Positions 1-5,230 of a stretch of DNA of 5,759 bases are shown here, piece after piece. Numbering within the stretch: the first letter of the stretch is position 1; each line of letters starts with the position of its first letter. The position numbers and the translations under genes were made by a program. This stretch comes from Nanobdellota archaeon (GTDB taxonomy: Archaea; Nanobdellota; Nanobdellia; Woesearchaeales; GW2011-AR9): contig JAUYQE010000031.1 of assembly GCA_030695605.1 (NCBI GenBank), positions 1-5,759 of the forward strand. Direction: 5' to 3'. Below the pieces are notes generated by a model. That model made no database searches. It was not told where the DNA came from and saw only the letters and a list, made by a program, of their open reading frames with translations.

Positions 1-1
1 T

Positions 2-2857
2 GCCAAACAAGCTGGTGCATGGACTCCCGAGTTGATTAGAGAGATAGCAACTCTGCTGAAAGAGATTGTCCAAAGAGAAGCAGCACCTGCCCCGACGGAA
101 ACAACAGTAACCACTTTCTTCGTCTCCCCTGCGGGAGATGATACTGCTCCCGGCACCCGCGAAGAGCCTTTTGCAACTCTGGAAAAAGCACGGGATGCGA
201 TACGTGATTTAAAGTTTACCGCTGATGGAACGCTGCAGAAGCCGGTACAAGTCATTCTTCGGGGCGAAACGTACGTACTCGATAAGCCACTTCTTCTTGA
301 AGGGAGAGATTCCGGAACAGAAAACGCTCCGATAACGTATCAAGCCGAGGTTGGAGAGCAGGTGATTATCAGCGGCGGAAAGAAAGTAACAACTCCCTGG
401 ACGGTGTACGACAGTACGAAGAACATCTTTGTAACCAACATGGGCTCGCTTCTTCCCGATAGCAAAGACACATTCAACTCTCTATTTGTCAACGGCCAGC
501 GCGCCATCAGAGCGAGAACTCCGAACGCAGGAGCGTATTATTCCTTTTTCAATTTCTTTGAGCAGCCAGAATTGCAGGAACCCTGCACGAGAACAACGAC
601 CGGAACCTGTACGCCGTTTACTGCTTTTGTGTTTGACGACGGCACTCCTGTCGCTGATTTGCGGGCGTCCTGGGGAAATCTGAACGATGCAGAAGTTGTC
701 TTTCAAACGCCGTTTACCCAGCCGCGGTTCCGGATACTGGACATTGATGAAGAGAGGAAAGTGGTATTTATGGACAGTTTGGAGGCATATCGTTCGGGAG
801 CATTTCCGCCGATTGAGGACAATGGCAATGGCTTTTATTATTATTTCCGAGCGCCGATGAGCAGATATTATGTGGAAAATGTTTTGGAAGCACTGGATAG
901 TGAGGGAGAATGGTACTTTGACCGGACCACGGCAAATCTCTACTACAAACCCAGAAGTGGAGAAGACTTGAACAATCCGGCAATAGAGATTGTTATCCCG
1001 GTTCTGGACCAGCTTCTGACGGTGCAGCGAGATTTTGATGAGCTGCCACTGCCCGAATCGTTTACGATATCGCACAGGATAAAAACAGCCGATCCGACTT
1101 TCTATACGCTCTCGAATACCGGCGGATATGATGGATATTCTTTTGGCTTATCAGCAGGAAAAATCCGTCTTATCATCGGCGAGGGAGAGAACGTGGGACA
1201 ATACGCCAATCTGGTCTGCAACCCGCCGGCCGGGGTAACGATAAATGACAACCAATGGCATCTTATCAGCGGCGTGATCCGGCGAGACCGCAGCATCCCT
1301 GCGAACAATCAATTCACCTGTTATGTTGATGGAATAAAAGGGGAAGACGTTCCTCTTCCGAGTGCCTATGGGGACATGCAGATGCGGACGCCGATGATTA
1401 ACCCTTTCCCGTGCGCTACCTGCACGATAGCTGTCGATGAGCTGCAGTTGTATAATCGCGAGCTTACGAGTGCAGAGATAGGAAGCCTCTCTACAGGAGA
1501 TGTGCCGCCTGATGGTTTAATTCTCTCTTTGCCTTTCGAAGAAAATCTCAAAGACCACTCCGGGAGCTTGCGGATCTTGCAAAAACGCGATGGGGGGGCT
1601 CCAGAATTTACTGCCGGCAGCGGTGCGGGAAAAGCGCTGCTCTTGGGAAGACAAGTCAATGCTGATGAAATTGTTTTCCCGCTCGACAATGCCCAAAATC
1701 TACATTTCAAAGATTTGACATTTCAATACACCGACTGGAACTTACCCCCAGAAGGCTACGCCGGAAGCCAGGCAGCCATGAAAGACAAGAATGTCCCTGC
1801 AATTAATTTCTATCTTGCCGAAGATGCTTCTTTTGAGAACAATAAAGTGCTGCACACGGGCAGTTATGGTCTTGCAGTATATGGAAAAAATGTGAAAGGG
1901 AGCAGCAATGATTTCTCCGATGTGGGAGCTGGAGGAATAAAAATAGGGCATCCGGACAACAATGCCCTCGTCGGCAGCAAGAAACAGATTGTTTACGAGG
2001 GTGGCAGCAATGACTTTTCTGATAATCAAATTATAGGTGTTGGAAAAGTTAATCCGGAAGGTGTGGGCATCATTGCGCTGCTCAGCGGGAATAATCGCGT
2101 CGAGCATAACGAGATTTCCGATGCCTCGTATTCGGGAATTTCCGTGGGCTGGAATTGGGGCATCGCCGATACGGCTGCTAAAAACAATAGCATCACCTAC
2201 AATAATATTCATGACGTGATGCAAGTCCTGAGCGATGGCGGTGGCATCTATACCTTAGGAAAGCAGCCAGGCACCATTATCAGCAATAATTTTATCCATG
2301 ACTACCCGTACGACCCCCAGAAGCATATCAATCTCGTTGCGGGCATCTATCTCGACGAAGGAAGCTCGGACATGACGATTAAAGACAATCTCGTCTATCG
2401 CGCTGGCGCTACGTCGCTCGTTTCGGGTTGGGGGTTCAATCGCCAGGTAGATAATAATGTTTTCATTGATGCCCAGAACAGCCAGGATGCCTGGCATGGC
2501 CAGTTATACCTCTTCCCGAATGGCTATTGCGGGCCAGGAACCAGTAGGGAAATTTGCCCGTCGGGAAACACCCTGAACCGCAACATCATCTATTCTACTG
2601 ATCCAGAAGGAAAAGTATCCACCGTTCATGCTGAGGATGGCATCCAATTCTCCCAGAATCTTCTGTACAATCCAAATAAAGAGTGGAATTCTTTGGAACA
2701 AAACTTCTCCTGCGCCGATTGCCTGATCGCCGATCCCCAGTTCAATAATCTTGGCCAGCAGGATTTTATTCTAGCACCCGGTTCACCGGCTTTCTCGCTT
2801 GGTTTTATGGAGTTTGATGTGCAACGGGATACAAGGTTGGCTGGACCGAGCAGATAA
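2..2857 (+). CDS. Large right-handed beta-helix protein with inserted LamG-like domain, probably exported (5' partial)
   Basis: The reading frame is open to the left edge, so the true start and any signal peptide lie outside; 951 residues are visible (numbered here from the codon at base 2). A TTG at base 32 is in frame but need not be the start. After a short helical and Pro/Thr-rich linker, residue 39 begins FFVSPAGDD...GTREEPFATLEKA, the usual entry of parallel beta-helix carbohydrate enzymes. The pattern GEWYFDRTTANLYYKP follows. Helix rungs resume at about residue 566 (NLHFKDLTFQYTDWN) and include YSGISVGWNWG (710-720), SDGGGIYTLG (from 744) and YLDEGSS (acids 785-786). The end has the common closing pattern DPQFNNLGQQDFILAPGSPAF (from 911). 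Residues about 341-565 are a LamG-like insert. Ten cysteines, mostly in close pairs, fit disulfides in a secreted protein. The rung motifs recall GH141/GH120-type glycosidases, but substrate and activity are not shown. The fold call is strong; the enzymatic role is tentative. Confidence 0.9.
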   Translation, partial: AKQAGAWTPELIREIATLLKEIVQREAAPAPTETTVTTFFVSPAGDDTAPGTREEPFATLEKARDAIRDLKFTADGTLQKPVQVILRGETYVLDKPLLLEGRDSGTENAPITYQAEVGEQVIISGGKKVTTPWTVYDSTKNIFVTNMGSLLPDSKDTFNSLFVNGQRAIRARTPNAGAYYSFFNFFEQPELQEPCTRTTTGTCTPFTAFVFDDGTPVADLRASWGNLNDAEVVFQTPFTQPRFRILDIDEERKVVFMDSLEAYRSGAFPPIEDNGNGFYYYFRAPMSRYYVENVLEALDSEGEWYFDRTTANLYYKPRSGEDLNNPAIEIVIPVLDQLLTVQRDFDELPLPESFTISHRIKTADPTFYTLSNTGGYDGYSFGLSAGKIRLIIGEGENVGQYANLVCNPPAGVTINDNQWHLISGVIRRDRSIPANNQFTCYVDGIKGEDVPLPSAYGDMQMRTPMINPFPCATCTIAVDELQLYNRELTSAEIGSLSTGDVPPDGLILSLPFEENLKDHSGSLRILQKRDGGAPEFTAGSGAGKALLLGRQVNADEIVFPLDNAQNLHFKDLTFQYTDWNLPPEGYAGSQAAMKDKNVPAINFYLAEDASFENNKVLHTGSYGLAVYGKNVKGSSNDFSDVGAGGIKIGHPDNNALVGSKKQIVYEGGSNDFSDNQIIGVGKVNPEGVGIIALLSGNNRVEHNEISDASYSGISVGWNWGIADTAAKNNSITYNNIHDVMQVLSDGGGIYTLGKQPGTIISNNFIHDYPYDPQKHINLVAGIYLDEGSSDMTIKDNLVYRAGATSLVSGWGFNRQVDNNVFIDAQNSQDAWHGQLYLFPNGYCGPGTSREICPSGNTLNRNIIYSTDPEGKVSTVHAEDGIQFSQNLLYNPNKEWNSLEQNFSCADCLIADPQFNNLGQQDFILAPGSPAFSLGFMEFDVQRDTRLAGPSR
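1904..2023 (+). repeat. Degenerate in-frame repeat coding two beta-helix rungs (SNDFSD)
   Basis: Bases 1904-1921 and 2006-2023 both encode Ser-Asn-Asp-Phe-Ser-Asp, exactly 102 bases (34 codons) apart. The two copies differ only at synonymous third positions (GAT/GAC, TTC/TTT, TCC/TCT). The spacing is longer than one typical helix turn, so the copies probably mark equivalent positions a turn or more apart. The silent differences suggest an old duplication or convergent rung structure rather than a recent copy. Confidence 0.5.
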
Positions 2858-2885
2858 AAGGCACATACGCTTCTCCCCATAAAAG

Positions 2886-2895
2886 TTTATAAATA
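2886..2895 (+). promoter_or_regulatory. Archaeal TATA box of a leaderless promoter
   Basis: TTTATAAATA lies in the 59-base gap between the beta-helix gene and the zinc-ribbon gene, preceded by purine-rich AAAAG (2881-2885) where a BRE would lie. Its centre is about 26 bases before the ATG at 2917, so transcription should start at or next to the start codon. No Shine-Dalgarno sequence precedes that ATG, which agrees with a leaderless mRNA. This is the only convincing promoter in the window and probably drives the zinc-ribbon/EF-1 beta cluster. Confidence 0.7.
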
Positions 2896-2916
2896 ACCGC
2901 TGGTTTTTGCGGATGT

Positions 2917-3087
2917 ATGGAACAAAAAATCTGTTCAGCAACCAAAAAGCGCATTAACAACGATCCCGGTTCTGTAACCTTTCCCTGCCCGCAATGCAAG
3001 GATTACGAGATTGTGCGGAGTTCTCATGCCCGACGGGCAGCTTTGCGGTATACCTGCCCTAAATGCAATTTCCTGGGGCCGAATTAA
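2917..3087 (+). CDS. Small archaeal zinc-ribbon protein (HVO_2753/COG2888-like), cysteine-depleted
   Basis: A 56-residue protein. It matches the short archaeal zinc-ribbon proteins annotated as RNA-binding and translation-associated, which are typically encoded beside EF-1 beta, as here. Visible ligand pairs are C24-P-Q-C27 and C47-P-K-C50. The family usually carries four CxxC motifs (two zinc sites). Here the first is reduced to one cysteine (C6-S-A-T), and the third position reads SSHARR with no cysteine, so probably only one zinc site remains. The end CPKCNFLGPN is characteristic. The start at 2917 is supported by the TATA box about 26 bases upstream; an ATG at 2913 is in a different frame. 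EF-1 beta follows after an 88-base spacer. The family call is good; RNA or ribosome binding is inferred from the family. Confidence 0.85.
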   Translation: MEQKICSATKKRINNDPGSVTFPCPQCKDYEIVRSSHARRAALRYTCPKCNFLGPN

Positions 3088-3175
3088 AGATGGAGGAGAC
3101 TATCATCCGTGGGGCTAAGCGAACGATAGTGAGCGCAGGCCGCACGTCTTTGGATGATAAACCTTTGTAAAGTTT
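3088..3175 (+). other. Structured spacer before EF-1 beta, with inverted repeats and a 26-codon ORF
   Basis: This gap separates two genes that are probably cotranscribed. TATCATCC (3101-3108) is perfectly complementary to GGATGATA (3152-3159). ACTATC (3099-3104) is also complementary to GATAGT (3125-3130), so the two pairings compete for the same left arm. A 26-codon ORF runs from ATG 3090, two bases after the zinc-ribbon stop, to TAA 3168-3170, five bases before the EF-1 beta ATG. Its product is basic in the middle and resembles nothing I recognise. No TATA box and no clear Shine-Dalgarno sequence sits next to ATG 3176. A role in controlling EF-1 beta translation is inference. C/D-box RNA signals are not complete. 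Confidence 0.4.
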
Positions 3176-3454
3176 ATGGTAAAAGCAATCATCACCTTCA
3201 AACTCATGCCGGAATCGCCGGATGTTGATTTAGTGCCCATCAAAGAGCAGGCTTTAGCCATCGCTAAAAAGCATGGTGCTATTGGCCAAATGCAGGCCCA
3301 GGAAGAGCCCATTGCCTTCGGATTAACTGCGGTGCTCATTCTGGCCATGTATGACATCGAAGGGAAGGACTTTGAAGGCATTGCTGCGGAAATGGGCAAG
3401 ATAGAAAACGTGCAATCTGCAGAAGTCGCCAAGATGGATCTGGCACTGGGATAA
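3176..3454 (+). CDS. ef1b: Archaeal elongation factor 1-beta (aEF-1B)
   Basis: A 92-residue protein, the normal length for the archaeal form, which corresponds to the catalytic C-terminal domain of eukaryotic eEF1B. It is expected to exchange GDP for GTP on EF-1 alpha in the cytoplasm and so recycle the factor for translation. The sequence has the typical opening MVKAIITFKLMPESPDVDL and a helix rich in Lys/Glu. The core FGLTAVLILAMYDIEG and the closing NVQSAEVAKMDLALG are also typical. The start is fixed by the family's usual N-terminus and by a stop at 3158-3160 in the same frame. No Shine-Dalgarno sequence is seen, and the upstream spacer is structured. The next gene begins 20 bases after the stop, so cotranscription is likely. 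Confidence in the identity is high. Confidence 0.95.
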   Translation: MVKAIITFKLMPESPDVDLVPIKEQALAIAKKHGAIGQMQAQEEPIAFGLTAVLILAMYDIEGKDFEGIAAEMGKIENVQSAEVAKMDLALG

Positions 3455-3460
3455 AAAAAT

Positions 3461-3467
3461 GGGAGGG
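3461..3467 (+). promoter_or_regulatory. Strong Shine-Dalgarno sequence deciding the start at 3475
   Basis: GGGAGGG lies seven bases before ATG 3475. Two nearby ATGs (3459 and 3468) are in frames that stop within a few codons, so the Shine-Dalgarno sequence and the long frame together select 3475. It contrasts with the leaderless zinc-ribbon gene and the EF-1 beta gene, which lack such a site. Confidence 0.75.
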
Positions 3468-3474
3468 ATGAACT

Positions 3475-3897
3475 ATGCAAGAACAGACTAAAGAAGAAAG
3501 AAGAGAGGCAGAGTATCTCCGGACGAATATACATCTTTTACCAACAACCACAGACAGCATTGAAAGACGGCTGCTGGAAATCGCTGATGCGGAGTACCGA
3601 ACTCAGCATAAGATTATAGATCTCGCTTTAGACGCTTACGAAGGAAAAATACCCTTGTCGGAGATTCTCTTACAGGACACGTATGCCGACGATAGAAGAA
3701 TCCTCATGGGAAACAGAATCTTGCGGGTCTTTCTTGATGAGGCAGGATCAGCGCGGCATCCTGTTCCTGTAGGATTCGAAACGATAAAAAGCTTTGATAC
3801 AGATGAGGGCACTATCGAGTATGTTCTCATTGACGACGTACGAAAATATCGAATAGAATTTACAGCAGAAATACCCGCTTTCAAAGAGGAAGAGTAA
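3475..3897 (+). CDS. Hypothetical protein, 140 residues, downstream of EF-1 beta
   Basis: Not recognised. The product is soluble, with no signal peptide and no membrane segment. The N-terminal part (about 1-65) is rich in Glu, Arg, Leu and Ala and is likely helical (SIERRLLEIADAEYRTQHKIIDLALDAYEGK). The C-terminal part (about 75-135) alternates hydrophobic and charged residues in a pattern suggesting beta strands (RILRVFLDEA, GTIEYVLIDDVRKYRIEFTAEI). The protein is acidic overall and ends FKEEE, and it contains no cysteine. The strong ribosome binding site and 20-base spacing from EF-1 beta make it a probable real gene cotranscribed with the translation factor. No function can be assigned from motifs; the context only hints at a cytoplasmic role. 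Confidence 0.8.
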   Translation: MQEQTKEERREAEYLRTNIHLLPTTTDSIERRLLEIADAEYRTQHKIIDLALDAYEGKIPLSEILLQDTYADDRRILMGNRILRVFLDEAGSARHPVPVGFETIKSFDTDEGTIEYVLIDDVRKYRIEFTAEIPAFKEEE

Positions 3898-3927
3898 ATG
3901 CGACGCTGTTTTGGGGGATAGATGTTT

Positions 3928-3932
3928 GGAGG
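3928..3932 (+). promoter_or_regulatory. Shine-Dalgarno sequence supporting the start at 3940
   Basis: GGAGG is followed by seven adenines and then ATG 3940. This is a near-ideal site and favours 3940 over the in-frame ATG at 3922. That earlier ATG has only a G-run (3913-3917) four bases upstream, and starting there would place this site inside the coding region. Confidence 0.65.
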
Positions 3933-3939
3933 AAAAAAA

Positions 3940-4281
3940 ATGGGAGAAACAACGACAAATAAAAAGCTAAATTGGAAAGTAAAAATAACCGCGAATTCTT
4001 CACAACAATTTGCAGATTTAGAGGGGAAAATTGATTTTCTGAGAAATCATATTTCTTCTGAAAGGCCTGTTGAAGCCGAAGTACAGTATGACAAAGGAAT
4101 CGTAGACGTAGAATTAGTGAATAGGTGCCCCCAGCTGCACATTCATTCTCCGGGGCACGATGGTTCCCGAGTGGATGTGAACTTCCATGCAGACATAGGT
4201 TCGGATTGTCATGTTAGATATCACCTCACTCTCGATAAAGCCGAATATTGCATTCATGGTAAGGAGATTTCCCGGGGATGA
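3940..4281 (+). CDS. Hypothetical His/Cys-rich small protein, 113 residues
   Basis: Not recognised. The preferred start at 3940 gives 113 residues; an in-frame ATG at 3922 would add six (MFGGKK). The opening half is lysine-rich with strands (LNWKVKITANSS) and a short helix (QQFADLEGKIDFLRNHI). The second half holds seven histidines (67, 69, 73, 83, 91, 95, 106) and three cysteines (63, 90, 104). It includes CPQLHIHSPGHDG and CHVRYH, which could bind a metal, but no known zinc or copper motif is complete. Alternating residues (DVELVN, RVDVNFHAD, YHLTLDKAEY) suggest a beta sandwich or sheet. There is no signal peptide or membrane segment. It lies 42 bases after the preceding unknown gene and may be the last gene of the EF-1 beta cluster. 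Confidence 0.7.
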   Translation: MGETTTNKKLNWKVKITANSSQQFADLEGKIDFLRNHISSERPVEAEVQYDKGIVDVELVNRCPQLHIHSPGHDGSRVDVNFHADIGSDCHVRYHLTLDKAEYCIHGKEISRG

Positions 4282-4320
4282 ACCGGTTAGACTTTGCGGT
4301 GTAACACACTCACTGACTCC

Positions 4321-4352
4321 AGCGCTTGCAGCCGTTCCTCTGCTGCAATGCT
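4321..4352 (+). repeat. Inverted repeat (hairpin) upstream of the PEBP gene
   Basis: TTGCAGC (4326-4332) and GCTGCAA (4342-4348) pair perfectly around a nine-base loop. Outer AGC (4321-4323) and GCT (4350-4352) can add three pairs past a small bulge. It lies in the non-coding gap between 4281 and the start at 4374. There is no T-run after it, so it does not look like an intrinsic terminator; it may be a leader hairpin or chance. The rest of the gap shows no TATA box or Shine-Dalgarno sequence, only the palindrome AACCGGTT (4281-4288) at the preceding stop. Confidence 0.45.
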
Positions 4353-4373
4353 TGGCCCCCAGAGATGCCAATC

Positions 4374-4838
4374 ATGAAACTTACTAGCCCAGCGTTCGAC
4401 CACAACGGAAAAATTCCTGCTAAATATACCTGCGACGGCGAAAGCATAAGTCCGCCGTTGCAGATTGCTGACATTCCTACCGCAGCCAAAAGTCTTGTGC
4501 TGCTCATGGACGACCCCGATATCCCAGAATTTGTCAAAAAGCGCTACAATATTTCTGTTTGGGATCATTGGGTGGTGTTTAATATCCCGCCAACGACAAA
4601 AAACATCCCGGAAAGAAAAAATCCTGCAGGAGTATTAGGGAAAAACACCGGCGGCAAGAATGGGTACGACGGCCCTTGTCCACCCGATAGAGAGCACCGC
4701 TATTTCTTCAAGCTATATGCGCTTGACACGACTGTAACTCTTTCAGAAGGAGCGACGAAAGCAGAAGTGGAAAGAGCCATGGAAAAGCATGTTCTTGCCA
4801 AAGCAGAATTGGTGGGAAGGTATGAACGGAAGCCGTGA
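4374..4838 (+). CDS. YbhB/YbcL-family PEBP (Raf kinase inhibitor-like) protein
   Basis: A 154-residue protein with the hallmarks of the bacterial/archaeal phosphatidylethanolamine-binding protein family. The N-terminus is MKLTSPAFDHNGKIPAKYTCDG, followed by SPPL (26-29), the anion-pocket motif LLMDDPD (43-49) and WDHWVVFNIPP (63-73). GYDGPCPPD..HRYFFKLYALD (97-118) follows. The family folds as a beta sandwich with a small ligand pocket formed by the DPD and GPCPP..H motifs. The physiological ligand of prokaryotic members is uncertain. No signal peptide is present, so it is probably cytoplasmic. The start at 4374 is chosen because the family begins at this MKLTS; upstream in-frame codons (ATG 4365, TTG 4326) would add an unrelated leader and overlap the hairpin. 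Its stop lies three bases from the stop of the convergent msrB. Confidence 0.92.
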   Translation: MKLTSPAFDHNGKIPAKYTCDGESISPPLQIADIPTAAKSLVLLMDDPDIPEFVKKRYNISVWDHWVVFNIPPTTKNIPERKNPAGVLGKNTGGKNGYDGPCPPDREHRYFFKLYALDTTVTLSEGATKAEVERAMEKHVLAKAELVGRYERKP

Positions 4839-4841
4839 GAA

Positions 4842-5228
4842 TCAAGCTTTCTTCTTCCTAAACTCCAGCGCCGCACTATTAATACAATATCGCTTTCCCG
4901 TCGGCGGGGGCCCATCGTCAAAGAGGTGCCCCAGATGCCCGCCGCACTTCCTGCAGACGACTTCCGTCCGCACCATGCCCAAGCTGCGGTCTTCTTTAAG
5001 AAAAATCTTGTCTTTATGGGCATCGTAAAAGCTCGGCCAGCCGCAGGAGGAATCGTACTTGGTTTCTGAAGAGAACAGTTCTGCGCCACAGCCCGCACAC
5101 TGATAGGTGCCTTTTTCTTTGTTGTACAGCAGCTTGCCGGTAAAAGGCAGTTCCGTGCTTTTCTCCCGCAGGACGGCATATTGCTCGGAGGTGAGTTTTC
5201 TTCTCCCGTCTTTTTCTGATTTTTTCAT
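4842..5228 (-). CDS. msrB: Peptide-methionine (R)-S-oxide reductase MsrB
   Basis: A 128-residue protein covering a complete SelR/MsrB domain. It reduces the R form of methionine sulfoxide in proteins and so repairs oxidative damage in the cytoplasm, usually with thioredoxin as reductant. Catalytic Cys115 lies in RYCINSAALEF, and two CxxC pairs (C44/C47 and C92/C95) form the structural zinc site. SSCGWPSF (60-67) holds C62, a candidate resolving cysteine. GGHLGHLFDDGPPPTGKRYCIN is typical of the family. It is encoded directly downstream of trm1; the start codon overlaps that gene's stop by one base (TGATG) with no Shine-Dalgarno sequence, which points to reinitiation by terminating ribosomes. 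A full-length gene of usual size, lacking an export signal. Confidence 0.96.
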   Translation of the reverse strand: MKKSEKDGRRKLTSEQYAVLREKSTELPFTGKLLYNKEKGTYQCAGCGAELFSSETKYDSSCGWPSFYDAHKDKIFLKEDRSLGMVRTEVVCRKCGGHLGHLFDDGPPPTGKRYCINSAALEFRKKKA

Positions 5229-5230
5229 CA
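5226..5230 (-). promoter_or_regulatory. TGATG stop/start overlap coupling trm1 to msrB
   Basis: Read on the minus strand, TGA of trm1 (5230-5228) and ATG of msrB (5228-5226) share one base. The preceding bases have no purine-rich Shine-Dalgarno sequence, so msrB translation probably depends on ribosomes finishing trm1. Confidence 0.65.

Noticed and set aside
482..1075. Long open frames on the minus strand inside the beta-helix gene (also 1742-2224)
   Set aside because: They lie opposite a gene with clear domain patterns, show no recognisable protein motifs and lack start signals; they are shadows of the real frame.
1592..1598. Run of seven G in the beta-helix gene as a possible phase-variable or frameshift site
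   Set aside because: The LamG-like pattern reads through in one frame on both sides, so nothing is broken, and a single run of seven is weak evidence for slippage.
2896..2912. T-run at 2902-2908 as a terminator for the beta-helix gene
   Set aside because: It lies between the TATA box and the next start, is short, and has no stem before it; it is better explained as part of the promoter region.
3088..3175. C/D-box guide RNA in the spacer before EF-1 beta
   Set aside because: GATGATA resembles a C box on either strand, but no CTGA D box is present on either strand at a workable distance.
4326..4373. N-terminal extension of the PEBP protein from TTG 4326
   Set aside because: The extra 16 residues do not resemble the family, contain a hairpin-forming stretch, and the family normally begins at the MKLTS at 4374.
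4107..4568. Minus-strand open frames around 4114-4568
   Set aside because: They overlap the His-rich gene and the PEBP gene, have no family features and no ribosome or promoter signals.
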